The notes below the pieces were generated by a model, which had not been told where the DNA came from, made no database searches, and saw nothing but the letters and a program-made list of their open reading frames with translations. Below, piece by piece: positions 1-8,216 of a stretch of 12,119 bases of DNA. The DNA is from M3007 sp964589365 (GTDB taxonomy: Bacteria > Bacteroidota > Bacteroidia > Chitinophagales > Saprospiraceae). The position numbers and the translations under genes were made by a program. Within the stretch, counting starts at the first letter, position 1. Every line of letters starts with the position of its first letter. The DNA is taken from the NCBI GenBank assembly GCA_964589365.1, contig CAZPTQ010000163.1:1-12119 (forward strand), written 5' to 3'.

Positions 1-2
1 AT

Positions 3-101
3 GAATTTCAGGTTTGCAACACTTCCAAGGTTTTTTACCAGTGTATGCCTGAAAACTGGACCGGTAAGCCGACCCGGGTTATTGAGATTGATCGGAATTA
101 A
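3..101 (+). CDS. C-terminal fragment of an unidentified protein, cut by the window edge
   Basis: Frame 3 is open from the window edge to a TAA at 99-101 and gives 32 residues ending in MPENWTGKPTRVIEIDRN. The composition (Trp, Pro, charged residues, a hydrophobic beta-strand-like end) looks like the tail of a soluble protein. Frame 1 is also open, from an ATG at position 1 to a stop at 117, but it reads as low-complexity basic peptide and is less convincing. I do not recognise the family, so no function is given. The following 115 bases, up to the next start at 217, hold no gene or clear hairpin that I can see. Confidence 0.4.
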   Translation, partial: EFQVCNTSKVFYQCMPENWTGKPTRVIEIDRN

Positions 102-216
102 GAATAAGCCAGGTTAAATAAGCGCTCGCTAAGATGTAGCCACCGCTCCTTCTTCACCAAATGAAAATCTCGCCTACATTTGATTGCGCTCAACCGCTTA
201 TTACCTAGTCAACGTA

Positions 217-1273
217 ATGCTGCCGATGATCAAAGCCTACTTAAACCGCCTGGCCGCCCAACACAAAACCACCAACCAGCCCTACAAAAACAAACGCTTA
301 GGCATTGCCCTGAAAATCATTTCCGGCATAAGCTTCGCGCTCATTTTGGGGCCATTGATCTTTGTGGTGATAAGCGGATTCCCCAAGTCTCACCTTGAGC
401 TTCGATGTCACTTTATTTTTGTCAATGATCATTTTTGGGGTTCTACTAAAGATTTTTTCACCCATCCTAGGGCTATGGGATTATGGTAGTTCCATGCTAG
501 CGCCATCTGGAGAGGATGTTTTGGCGCAGGAAAGTGAAGGTTTTATCCTGTTTTTAAAATCAACCACGACGGACAATGAGGGTGAACTGACCAATATCTG
601 GGAGCAGAAATTGATCAAAATTTTCGAGGGGTCACACCACAGCATAGCTATTGGAAAACCGAATGAGATATTCCAAACACTGGACGCCCCCAAGATTTAC
701 CTTTCAGAAGATGAAAGGGAAACCCGGATACTTGAGTTGATGCAAAAGGCCAGCATGATTGTAATTCCGATGACCAAAACCAAAGAATCCCAGGGAGAGA
801 TTGAACAAATCTTATCCAAGGCCGCCCCTTCTAAGTTGCTGTTTTTCCTTCCCTTGAGCCGCGATTATTCCTATACCGATGTAGAAGGATACCAGCAGTT
901 TACGCGTGGGATGGCCCCGTTTGTAACAAAACCATTCCCTCCCTATCCCAATGAATTGAGATACGCCGTTTTGGCCACCTTTAATAACGATGGGGAACCG
1001 ATTATTTTAAAACCCGCCCGCTCGTTCACGTTTTTGGAAAAATTCGTTGGCTGGTCTCCTTTTGCCGTCAGATTGCTGGATAATCTGTATTTGTTGTCAA
1101 TAACCCGCAGTATTCAGCAAAAACTGAAGAGCAGGATGCACTGGTCATTTGCCATGGACTACCTCTCGGCTGTAATAAGAGTAGGTATTTCGGCCTTCTA
1201 TTTATTCCTGATCGCTTCGCTTATTATCGGGTTGGTTGTGGTTCTTTTTGGGGCCTTGGCGAGCCATTGCTGA
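217..1273 (+). pseudogene. Frame-disrupted membrane protein with a cytosolic Rossmann/TIR-like-looking domain, unknown function
   Basis: The N-terminus reads in frame 1 from ATG 217 (MLPMIKAYLNRLAAQHK) through one membrane segment (IISGISFALILGPLIFVVI). The rest reads in frame 2 from about 377 to the TGA at 1271-1273. It holds a second membrane segment (VTLFLSMIIFGVLLKIF), a soluble domain of about 200 residues and a final membrane segment (FYLFLIASLIIGLVVVLFGAL). Frame 2 is closed upstream by TAA at 371-373, so the switch lies at about 374-394. Dropping one C from the CCCC at 381-384 would restore about 351 residues. The soluble part has the pattern FILFLKS...IAIGKPNE...APKIYLSEDE...LMQKASMIVI, which resembles uncharacterised bacterial membrane proteins with a two-helix start and an alternating alpha/beta domain. 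That resemblance is from memory. The choice between true pseudogene, sequencing indel and recoding is open. Confidence 0.6.
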
Positions 1274-1306
1274 AACGCAACGGCTTGCTCTGCCACCCGT
1301 CCCCCT

Positions 1307-3877
1307 TCAATTACACTCCGAATGCCCGCAGTTCTTACAATGCAAACACCCCTCCTGATACACCAGGCCCTCGGTTTTACACGCCGGACAAGTATTGTGC
1401 GAAGGCTCCGTGCCATCGAGGATGAACTTGCGCAAGGCACGCACCACCCCATTTTTCCAATTGTTGAGCGAGGCCGTTTCGAGGTGCAAGTTGTCCACCA
1501 TGTCTACTACATAAGCTAGGGGCATTCCGTGTCGCAGTACCCCTGATATGAGCCGGGCGTAGTTCCAGAATTCCTTGTTGAAAGTGCGCGACAAGCCTTC
1601 GATGGTGACTTTGTAGCCGGCTTTGTCCACATACTGAAAGTCATAGCGATTCTTCCCGTCTTCTTTGTTTTTCAGGACTTTACCTTCTGAAATTTGGGTC
1701 AGGATGATGAATGAATCTACCGCTCGCCCGGTGAATATCTCGTAGGGCCGACCCTCATAAAGCCCTACGACAGCCACCCATCGCTCGTCGTTGTTCATAA
1801 AACTTTGCACCACTGCATCCAGCACTTTAGGGCGTTTGGGCGCGACGGTTTCGGTAAATGCCGTTTTTTTCTCCTCCGCTTTGTTGCTCAACAACACCCC
1901 ACTGCGCGAGCCTTCGCGGTACACCGTCATGCCTTTGCAACCCGCTTCCCAGCCCGTGAGGTAGATTTTTTCGATCAGGGATTCGGTGGCATCTTCGGGT
2001 ACATTCACCGTGACGCTGATGCTGTGGTCTACCCATTTTTGCACCCGGCCTTGCAAATGCACTTTACTCACCCAGTCCACATCCTCGGCAGTTGCGCCGC
2101 TCCAAGGCGAGGTTTCGATGATTTTGTCAAGTTCAGGTTCAGACAGTTTGTCCACTTGTGCCGGGTCGTAGCCATTGGCCTGTAGCCAAAGTTTGAAGGG
2201 ATGGTGGAACACGTGGTAATCCTCCCAAGCGTCGCCCACTTCGTCGGTGAAGCTGACGCGGGCATTTTGGTCGTTGGGGTTCACCTTGCGGCGGCGTTTG
2301 TACGAAATACGGAACACCGGCTCAAGGCCCGACGTGGTTTGGGTCATCAAGCTGGTGGTGCCAGTAGGAGCAATCGTCAGCAGCGCGATGTTGCGCCGAC
2401 CGTATTGGGCCATGTGGGCATACAATTCCGGGTCGGCCTCGCGGAGGCGTTGGATGAACGGATTCTGCGCTTCGCGCTGGGCATCGTAGATTGGGAAGGC
2501 TCCGCGTTCGCGTGCGAGATTTACAGAACCTCTGTACACTGCAAGAGCAAGTGTCCGGTGCAGGTTTTCGCAAAAATCGAGCGACTCGGGCGAGCCGTAG
2601 CGGATACCCAAGGCGGCCAGCATATCGCCCTCGGCAGTAATTCCGATGCCTGTGCGGCGACCTTGTTGGCATTTTTCCTGAATTTTCAGCCAAAGGTCCC
2701 GTTCAGTCGTCTTGATAGCCTCGGGCTCGGGGTCGCGTTTGATCTTGGCCAAAATACCCTCGATCTTTTCCAACTCAAGGTCAATGATATCGTCCATGAC
2801 GCGCTGGGCAAGTTGCGCGTGTTTTTTGAACAGTTCAACATTGAAGCTGGCCTCTTTGGTAAATGGCTGCTCCACATAACTGAGCAGGTTGATGGCCAAT
2901 AAGCGGCAACTGTCGTAGGGGCAAAGCGGGATTTCCCCACAGGGGTTTGTAGAAACGGTCCGAAAACCCAAATCGGCGTAACAATCCGGCACCGATTCGC
3001 GCAGCACGGTATCCCAGAAAAGCACCCCTGGCTCGGCACTTTTCCAGGCGTTGTGCACGATCTTTTTCCAGAGATCTGTGGCATTGATTTCCTTTTCCAT
3101 CGTCGGGTTTTGCGAACCTACCGGGAAGCGCAGACGATAGGTTGAGCCACTGACGGCTGCCATCATAAATTCGTCGTCAATCCGCAGGGAAATGTTGGCG
3201 CCGGTCACTTTTGTGTGATCCAGTTTGGCGTCCACAAAGGTTGGGGAATCAGGATGTTGTATCGAAAGCGTGAGCATCAGGGCTCCTCGGCGACCATCTT
3301 GTGCCACTTCGCGGGTGGAATTGGAATACCGTTCCATGAAAGGCAGGATTCCAGTACCTGAAAGGGCGCTGTTCATCACGGGCGTACCCGCAGGGCGCAA
3401 ATGCGAGAGGTCGTGCCCTACCCCACCGCGCCGTTTCATGAGTTGAACCTGTTCCTCGTCAATCTTCATAATGCCGCCGTAAGAATCCGCATTGCCTTCC
3501 GCCCCAATCACAAAACAGTTGGACAACGACACTACCTGGAACGGGGTGCCGATGCCCGCCATGGGGCTGCCTTGTGGTACGAGGTATCGGAACCGCCGCA
3601 GCAATTGGTAAATCTCGGACTCCGGCAAGGGGTTGGGATATCGGTTTTCGATGCGGGCAATTTCTGCGGCGATGCGGTGGTGCATCGCATCAGGGTTGTT
3701 TTCGTAAATATGTCCGTAGGAATCCTTGAGTGCGTATTTGCTCAACCAAACCCCGGCGGCGAGGGTGTCTCCGCCGAAATATTCCGTGGCTGCTGCAAGG
3801 GCTTCTTCGTGTGAAAAGATGGGCCTTTCTGATATTTTCGGTGTGGCAGCAATGGGTGTTGGATCTAGCATTTTCAT
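1307..3877 (-). CDS. nrdJ: Adenosylcobalamin-dependent (class II) ribonucleoside-diphosphate reductase
   Basis: This cytosolic enzyme makes deoxyribonucleotides using a thiyl radical generated from coenzyme B12, so it needs neither oxygen nor a glycyl radical. The 856-residue protein carries the class II landmarks: LSNCFV with redox Cys121, NPCGEIPLC (311-319) with the likely thiyl Cys313, the partner Cys324 in DSCRLLAINL, and the nucleotide-binding loop APTGTTS (503-509). There is no N-terminal ATP-cone; the reductase core starts almost at once. The C-terminus holds six cysteines (830, 833, 844, 847, 850, 855) in a zinc-ribbon-like tail that probably also carries the pair that re-reduces the active site. 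ATG 3877 is chosen because AAAGAAGAAG lies just upstream. Only 80 bases separate it from tnaA, so co-transcription is possible. It converges with the gene ending at 1273. No cobalamin riboswitch fits in the leader. Confidence 0.96.
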   Translation of the reverse strand: MKMLDPTPIAATPKISERPIFSHEEALAAATEYFGGDTLAAGVWLSKYALKDSYGHIYENNPDAMHHRIAAEIARIENRYPNPLPESEIYQLLRRFRYLVPQGSPMAGIGTPFQVVSLSNCFVIGAEGNADSYGGIMKIDEEQVQLMKRRGGVGHDLSHLRPAGTPVMNSALSGTGILPFMERYSNSTREVAQDGRRGALMLTLSIQHPDSPTFVDAKLDHTKVTGANISLRIDDEFMMAAVSGSTYRLRFPVGSQNPTMEKEINATDLWKKIVHNAWKSAEPGVLFWDTVLRESVPDCYADLGFRTVSTNPCGEIPLCPYDSCRLLAINLLSYVEQPFTKEASFNVELFKKHAQLAQRVMDDIIDLELEKIEGILAKIKRDPEPEAIKTTERDLWLKIQEKCQQGRRTGIGITAEGDMLAALGIRYGSPESLDFCENLHRTLALAVYRGSVNLARERGAFPIYDAQREAQNPFIQRLREADPELYAHMAQYGRRNIALLTIAPTGTTSLMTQTTSGLEPVFRISYKRRRKVNPNDQNARVSFTDEVGDAWEDYHVFHHPFKLWLQANGYDPAQVDKLSEPELDKIIETSPWSGATAEDVDWVSKVHLQGRVQKWVDHSISVTVNVPEDATESLIEKIYLTGWEAGCKGMTVYREGSRSGVLLSNKAEEKKTAFTETVAPKRPKVLDAVVQSFMNNDERWVAVVGLYEGRPYEIFTGRAVDSFIILTQISEGKVLKNKEDGKNRYDFQYVDKAGYKVTIEGLSRTFNKEFWNYARLISGVLRHGMPLAYVVDMVDNLHLETASLNNWKNGVVRALRKFILDGTEPSHNTCPACKTEGLVYQEGCLHCKNCGHSECN

Positions 3878-3957
3878 GGAGCTTCTTCTTTATTTAGATC
3901 GGTAAATATAGAACCTTCCACACCGTAAGAGGGGGTATTTATTGGATAATTTCAAGG

Positions 3958-5334
3958 CTATATTGGCAAAAAATGCGCCGTAAAATGGCGCAAAAACGGC
4001 GGCTGATATGTGATCTTATACCCCGACTTATTATTGCGATGTTTTACCAGTTCGCAAAAAGTTTCCACCACATAATCAATATGGCTTTGGGTGTACACCC
4101 GTCGCGGAATCGCGAGTCGCACCAGATCCATCGTGGCTGGAATCAACTTTCCATCTGCATCATATTTCCCAAACATGACCGACCCGATTTCGCAACAGCG
4201 GATGCCGCCCAATCGGTACAATTCGCAAACCATGACCTGCCCGGGATATTGGTCTAGCGGAATGTGTGGATAAAATGCCCGAGCGTCTACATAAACAGCG
4301 TGACCTCCCGCCGGGCGCATGATCGGAACGCCCAGTGCGTGCAGTTTATCGGCCAAATACGACGTGCTTTTGATGCGGTAGTTCAAATAATCAGCCTCGA
4401 ATACCTCCTCCAAACCGATTGCAATCGCTTCCATGTCGCGCCCCGACAGCCCTCCGTAGGTAGAAAAGCCTTCTGTGACGATGAGTACTGTGCGGCAAAG
4501 AACGGCTAGATCGAGGTCGCGGAGTGCCAGAAAACCGCCCATATTTACCAGCGCGTCTTTTTTCGCGCTCATGATGCAGCCATCAGCAAGGGCAAACATT
4601 TGCTGGGCAATTTCGCGGTAAGTCGTGTTTTCAAAGCCCGGTTCGCGGTGTTTGATGAACCAGGCATTTTCGGCGATCCGACAGGCATCGAGTATAAAAC
4701 GGATGCCATGCTTTTTGCAGATTCCTGAAACATCGCGGGCATTCTGCATACTCACGGGCTGCCCACCACCGCTGTTGTTGGTGACGGTGAGGATCACTGC
4801 GGCAATGTTTTCCATACCGTGTAGGGCGATGATTTCCTCCAATTTCCGCGTGTCAAGATTTCCTTTGAAAGGGTGCAGCAACGATGGGTCGCTATTTTCT
4901 GGAATGGGGCAGTCAATCGCTGTCGCGCCCGTGAACTCAATATTTGCTCGCGTGGTGTCGAAATGCGTATTGCTGATGAATACTTTTCCGGCCCCGCCAA
5001 TGCGTGAATACAGCAAGTGCTCTGCGGCGCGGCCCTGATGAGTCGGTAAAATATAGGGACAACCCGTCAGGTCTTGTATTGCCTGTTCCATGCGCAGCCA
5101 ACTGGAGGCTCCCGCGTAACTTTCGTCGCCGCGCATGATGCCGGCCCATTGTTCGCTGCTCATCGCCGAGGTGCCGCTATCGGTCAGCAAATCAATGATG
5201 ACCTCATTGGAGTGGAGCAAAAAAGGGTTGTAATGGGCGTTTTGGAGAAAAGTCTCCCGTTCTTCCGGGGTTGTGAGGCGGATCCGCTCGACGGTTTTGA
5301 TGCGGAACGGTTCGATGATGGTTTTGAAATTCAT
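3958..5334 (-). CDS. tnaA: Tryptophanase (PLP-dependent tryptophan indole-lyase)
   Basis: It catalyses PLP-dependent beta-elimination of L-tryptophan to indole, pyruvate and ammonia in the cytosol. The 458 residues match the usual length and span the family: IDLLTDSGT (47-55), GDESYAGA (69-76), PTHQGRAAEH (97-106), LDACRIAENA (215-224, Asp216 facing the PLP ring nitrogen), SAKKD (256-260, the Schiff-base lysine) and the C-terminal LRHFTA with His450. Tryptophanase and tyrosine phenol-lyase are separated by two positions. Here the residue after Phe125 is Asp126 (as in E. coli TnaA, where phenol-lyase has Thr), and CEIG (381-384) has Ile383 where phenol-lyase has the phenol-binding Arg. Both favour tryptophanase. 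Its ATG overlaps the original desaturase stop codon (ATGA, 5331-5334), implying translational coupling. I see no TnaC-like leader peptide. Confidence 0.93.
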   Translation of the reverse strand: MNFKTIIEPFRIKTVERIRLTTPEERETFLQNAHYNPFLLHSNEVIIDLLTDSGTSAMSSEQWAGIMRGDESYAGASSWLRMEQAIQDLTGCPYILPTHQGRAAEHLLYSRIGGAGKVFISNTHFDTTRANIEFTGATAIDCPIPENSDPSLLHPFKGNLDTRKLEEIIALHGMENIAAVILTVTNNSGGGQPVSMQNARDVSGICKKHGIRFILDACRIAENAWFIKHREPGFENTTYREIAQQMFALADGCIMSAKKDALVNMGGFLALRDLDLAVLCRTVLIVTEGFSTYGGLSGRDMEAIAIGLEEVFEADYLNYRIKSTSYLADKLHALGVPIMRPAGGHAVYVDARAFYPHIPLDQYPGQVMVCELYRLGGIRCCEIGSVMFGKYDADGKLIPATMDLVRLAIPRRVYTQSHIDYVVETFCELVKHRNNKSGYKITYQPPFLRHFTAHFLPI

Positions 5335-6047
5335 TTTTTTAGCTTGAAATATTCCCGCCAGCTGACCATTTTTTCGCTGTCTTCGTCCCAGAGTTTGTTG
5401 AAAACACAGCGCAGGCTTTGCCTGAAAGTAAGTGCGTTTGCCACTTGGTCAACACCGGGTTCTCGTGGTGGCAGCGCGCGAGTTCGTAATTTGGGACGAG
5501 CGAGTTGAGGTGATGGATGTGGTGGTAACCGATATTGCCCGACAGCCAATGAAATAGGCGTGGCAATTTGTAGTACGAACTACCCTGGATGGAGGCACGG
5601 AAGTAATCCCAATTATCCTTAAATGCCTTGTAGGTGAATTCGTGCTGGTGCTGGATGTAAAAGAACCAGATGGCAATGGTGCCAAAGGCCACGAGTATGG
5701 GGAGATGTACGAGCAAAAACGCTTGCCCAATATCGGTAAGGAATGAAAGTCAAAAAACTGCTCAGCGAACCGATGATGTTGTTCGCCTTCCGGGAGGCGG
5801 TGAACGACTGGTGGCCGCAATCGTGCTGAATGATGAAAATCCGAACCAAAAAGAAAGCGTTGACCACGGCGAGCGCTATCGTGAGCCAAATGGACACATC
5901 ACGCCAGAGGTACATCGCTACCCAGATCGCGAAAAAGGGCAGGAACGAATTGAGAACCTGGATGGTCGCTTTTAGGCTGCTCGGTTTTTGATAGCGTTTT
6001 ACGATGGCGGGGAGTTGCTGGTAAATGTTGTTGTTCGGTTGTTGCAT
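5331..6047 (-). pseudogene. Fatty-acid desaturase remnant: internal deletion plus frameshift
   Basis: An intact homologue would be a membrane di-iron enzyme that uses O2 to insert a double bond into fatty acyl chains. The first part (ATG 6047) has membrane helices and histidine box 1, HDCGH (75-79), and runs to FIPYRYWA (codons to about 5724). The next homologous stretch, AFLLVHLPILVAFG, follows at once in another frame and continues to box 3 (GYHHIHHL). The region between, about 100 residues including the HxxHH box 2 expected after FIPYRYWA, is absent. A second frame change near 5450-5458 is needed to reach the true tail (NALTFRQSLRCVFNKLWDE ... FKLKK), which ends at TGA 5331-5333, inside the tnaA start. 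Without box 2 the iron site cannot form, so the product should be inactive even if made. A real deletion is more likely than sequencing error for the large gap. Confidence 0.85.
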
Positions 6048-6081
6048 TTTTTACTGTTGCTTTAATACCGTTCTCTAAAGA

Positions 6082-6108
6082 GCTGGGCACCCAAAATGGA
6101 TGCCCAGC
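6082..6108. terminator. Strong inverted repeat between the haloperoxidase gene and the desaturase remnant; possible terminator
   Basis: Two 12-base arms (GCTGGGCACCCA and TGGATGCCCAGC) form a stem with one mismatch around an AAA loop. It sits 63 bases past the haloperoxidase stop and 35 bases before the desaturase ATG, where a transcript end would be expected. No T-run follows on either strand, so it is not a classic intrinsic terminator. It could instead be an mRNA 3'-end stabiliser or a leader structure. Confidence 0.5.
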
Positions 6109-6170
6109 AGACGAATAGAAAGTTCTGAAACAAGGATTATCACGGTAGGCCTCTTTCAATCACCTATGGT

Positions 6171-7613
6171 TCATTTTCTCCAGGGCAATTCTAGTACCCG
6201 CTGTGCGGCCAGCTCACCTATTCGTACGCCCTCTTCACAATCCATTCTGAAATGCACGCCCAGTGGGATGCGCGAATAGGCATCTTCGTCCGCCATTTCT
6301 TTGAAGGACGTGAAGGTACGCGGGATACCGATGAACTCTACGCGGTCTTTGTGGCAGAGGTCGGTAAACGTGTAGCCCCCCGGGTGTTCCGAATTGTATT
6401 CGAAGAAGGAAGAAAGAATCCTGCCTCCAGCGCCCCCGAAACCGGAGTGCCCGGAAGGATATGCCGGGAAAGCAGGTGTAAGGCCTATTGTACCTGAAAT
6501 TGGATTATTCAACAACGATTTCCAATTGGCCGCCGCCGGGTCGTGTTGTGCCATCACACGCCGGATGTAGGAAATGGGGCGCTCGACATTGTACACATAT
6601 TTCGACTTCCAAACCGAAACGCCGGCATCGCTCAGGGCCATGCCCATTTTAGCGTACAGTTCAGCGGTTTGGGCGAGGTCGAGGTCTTCCTTTTCGATGA
6701 CCTGTGTTGCGATCGCTGCAAGGCGTGGCGGCGGGCCGAAAGTGAGGCCCAAAATATCATCGCTCCAGAATTCGGCTCTCCATTTTGCTTCGTAGGCACC
6801 AGGGCCGTTGTTCACGATGTTGTTCACCGTATTGTACGTTTCGAGTGCTTGTCCGTAAAACTGGGAATTCACATCCTCGCTATACGGCAGTGGCTGCCGG
6901 CAAAGCAAATCGGTCTCACGCATGGCGAAACAGCGCACACTGCCCCAATAGGGGAACATGGCTGCACCGTAATCCGGCCAGGTTGGCTGCCACAGACCTG
7001 GGCCTGCTGGCGGTTGATAATCCGCAGGCTGAGGGGTGAGAAAAGCATTGTGGCCAGCAACATCCTGCGTTTCCCAATTGTAAATGGCCACCGCGACGGC
7101 TCTGCCGTATGCTTCGGAACGCTCCAAAATCTCGGGGGTTGTTGCTTCGGCATACTGCTCATGCAATAGCCCACGAAGGTGCTCAATGCCGTTGTAAAGG
7201 CCTGGGTAACCATTTTCCATTTGGAAAAAGAACTTTCGCATCAGGTAGGCGTAGGATTCGTTGACGCAAGCAGGCCAGTAATATTCTTTGCCTTTCTCTG
7301 CTTGCGGTAGCGAAAGTCCTCCGTACTGTGTGGCAAGAGAGTTGTTCTGCGGCATTCCTGCCACGACAGATTCGTAAGCAGACAAGCCCAGGTAGGCTAA
7401 GGCGCGTGGCCCGGTGCCTGGTCGGTTGCCGCTGGCATATCGGTCGAGTTCGAGAAACTTTTCGTTCCAGGACTTGAACACCTTGTAGTCATAAGATCTT
7501 GTCAACGGCACATTCTCGATCGGTTCGACTACATCGTTTTTACAGGATTGGAAAAGCATGGCAGCCACCAGGATAGTCGGCAGCAGGATTCGGATGTGTT
7601 TTAAAAAATTCAT
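6171..7613 (-). CDS. Vanadium-dependent haloperoxidase / PAP2-superfamily lipoprotein
   Basis: This is a predicted exported lipoprotein. Residues 1-24 form a basic start, a hydrophobic stretch (ILLPTILVAAMLF) and a Cys in a loose Bacteroidota-type lipobox (LFQSC, Cys24). The C-terminal half carries the complete vanadate/phosphate pocket: K338 and R345-P346 (KYVYNVERP), PSGH at 386-389 (Ser387, Gly388, His389) and SRIPLGVHFRMD at 447-458 (Arg448, His454, Asp458). This order and spacing match vanadium haloperoxidases, which oxidise halides with H2O2; the same pocket hydrolyses phosphate esters in PAP2 phosphatases. The 480-residue length and the long N-terminal helical half fit the haloperoxidase branch, but the sequence does not settle halide preference or peroxidase versus phosphatase activity. 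A 120-base upstream gap contains a copy of the palindrome also found before nod, suggesting shared control with the regulator immediately upstream. Confidence 0.88.
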   Translation of the reverse strand: MNFLKHIRILLPTILVAAMLFQSCKNDVVEPIENVPLTRSYDYKVFKSWNEKFLELDRYASGNRPGTGPRALAYLGLSAYESVVAGMPQNNSLATQYGGLSLPQAEKGKEYYWPACVNESYAYLMRKFFFQMENGYPGLYNGIEHLRGLLHEQYAEATTPEILERSEAYGRAVAVAIYNWETQDVAGHNAFLTPQPADYQPPAGPGLWQPTWPDYGAAMFPYWGSVRCFAMRETDLLCRQPLPYSEDVNSQFYGQALETYNTVNNIVNNGPGAYEAKWRAEFWSDDILGLTFGPPPRLAAIATQVIEKEDLDLAQTAELYAKMGMALSDAGVSVWKSKYVYNVERPISYIRRVMAQHDPAAANWKSLLNNPISGTIGLTPAFPAYPSGHSGFGGAGGRILSSFFEYNSEHPGGYTFTDLCHKDRVEFIGIPRTFTSFKEMADEDAYSRIPLGVHFRMDCEEGVRIGELAAQRVLELPWRK

Positions 7614-7732
7614 GACATTCTGTTTAAATTAAAAGTTTGAAAAGCGGGGGGCAGGTTCTTAGTTGCCATCAGGTTGGGAACTGTATTTCGATTGATGCGT
7701 CAGAGTTTATCGAATACCCGGAATTCATATTG

Positions 7733-7748
7733 AAGAGTATTTTGTCTT
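7733..7748. promoter_or_regulatory. Putative Rrf2-type operator upstream of the haloperoxidase gene
   Basis: AAGAGTATTTTGTCTT has the AAGA...TCTT arms of the palindrome found upstream of nod (11855-11869 and 11995-12010). It lies 19 bases beyond the rrf2 stop and 120 bases ahead of the haloperoxidase ATG, in the only intergenic space available for that gene's promoter. Its identity as an Rrf2 site is inferred from repetition and position. Confidence 0.55.
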
Positions 7749-7766
7749 AAAAATAGACCAAAAAAA

Positions 7767-8204
7767 TCACCCAATCAATCTGAATCTTTTTTCGCGGGTT
7801 GTTTGAGCCAAATCGGCTAGTGTGGTGGATTCAAATTCTGTGATCAAACTGGCTTTGATGGTTTTCCAAAAATCGTGCATCGGACAAGGGTGAATTTCAT
7901 TGCATCCAGAAAGGCCGAGCAAACATTTGCTAAAAAAGTCCTCGCCCTCCAAGGCGCGGAAGAGATCGGCCAGCAAAATGTTTTCGGGCTGAATCAAAAA
8001 GCCAATACCTCCATTCGGGCCTCGGTAGGATTGTAAAATGCCTTTTTGGGTCAGACTTTGCAGTATTTTGGTCAAAAAATGAAAAGAAATATCCAGCTCC
8101 TCAGACATCTCCCGAATGTTCACATACTCCTGACTCGTTCGATGTGCTGCCATGTACAACAAGGCACGCAGCCCATATTCACCTGATTTTGAAATGACAC
8201 GCAT
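7767..8204 (-). CDS. Rrf2-family Fe-S cluster transcriptional regulator (NsrR/IscR type)
   Basis: This is a 145-residue DNA-binding repressor or activator. Residues 1-20 (MRVISKSGEYGLRALLYMAA) are the classic Rrf2 opening, and 28-70 form the winged helix with the wing RGPNGGIGFL. Three cysteines, 94, 101 and 107 (spacing CX6CX5C), are the expected Fe-S ligands; E. coli IscR has CX5CX5C and NsrR has CX4CX5C. ATG 8204 is preferred over an in-frame upstream ATG at 8249, because the family starts at MR(V/I/L)S and because the longer form would run across the putative operator. It lies directly beside the NO-reductase-like operon and has its own upstream region. That context suggests NO sensing as in NsrR, but redox or Fe-S status sensing cannot be excluded. 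The half-operator 17 bases before the ATG suggests autoregulation. Confidence 0.9.
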   Translation of the reverse strand: MRVISKSGEYGLRALLYMAAHRTSQEYVNIREMSEELDISFHFLTKILQSLTQKGILQSYRGPNGGIGFLIQPENILLADLFRALEGEDFFSKCLLGLSGCNEIHPCPMHDFWKTIKASLITEFESTTLADLAQTTREKRFRLIG

Positions 8205-8216
8205 GGATTCAGTTAT

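Noticed and set aside
2201..2902. Long open frame antisense to nrdJ (233 codons)
   Set aside because: It is a shadow of a GC-rich conserved gene with no recognisable domain; nrdJ is certain on the other strand.
3878..3957. Cobalamin riboswitch upstream of nrdJ
   Set aside because: Only 80 bases are available and no B12-box-like sequence is visible; the element normally needs about 200 bases.
3958..5334. Tyrosine phenol-lyase
   Set aside because: The discriminating positions carry Asp126 and Ile383 as in tryptophanase, not the Thr and Arg of phenol-lyase.
5339..5716. A separate small membrane protein gene for the right half of the desaturase
   Set aside because: The sequence is the desaturase box 3 region, its only start is a TTG inside a membrane helix, and its C-terminus is out of the family frame.
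6543..7169. Long open frame antisense to the haloperoxidase gene (208 codons)
   Set aside because: It lies wholly over the conserved lipoprotein gene, has Cys/His/Arg-rich random-like composition and no motifs.
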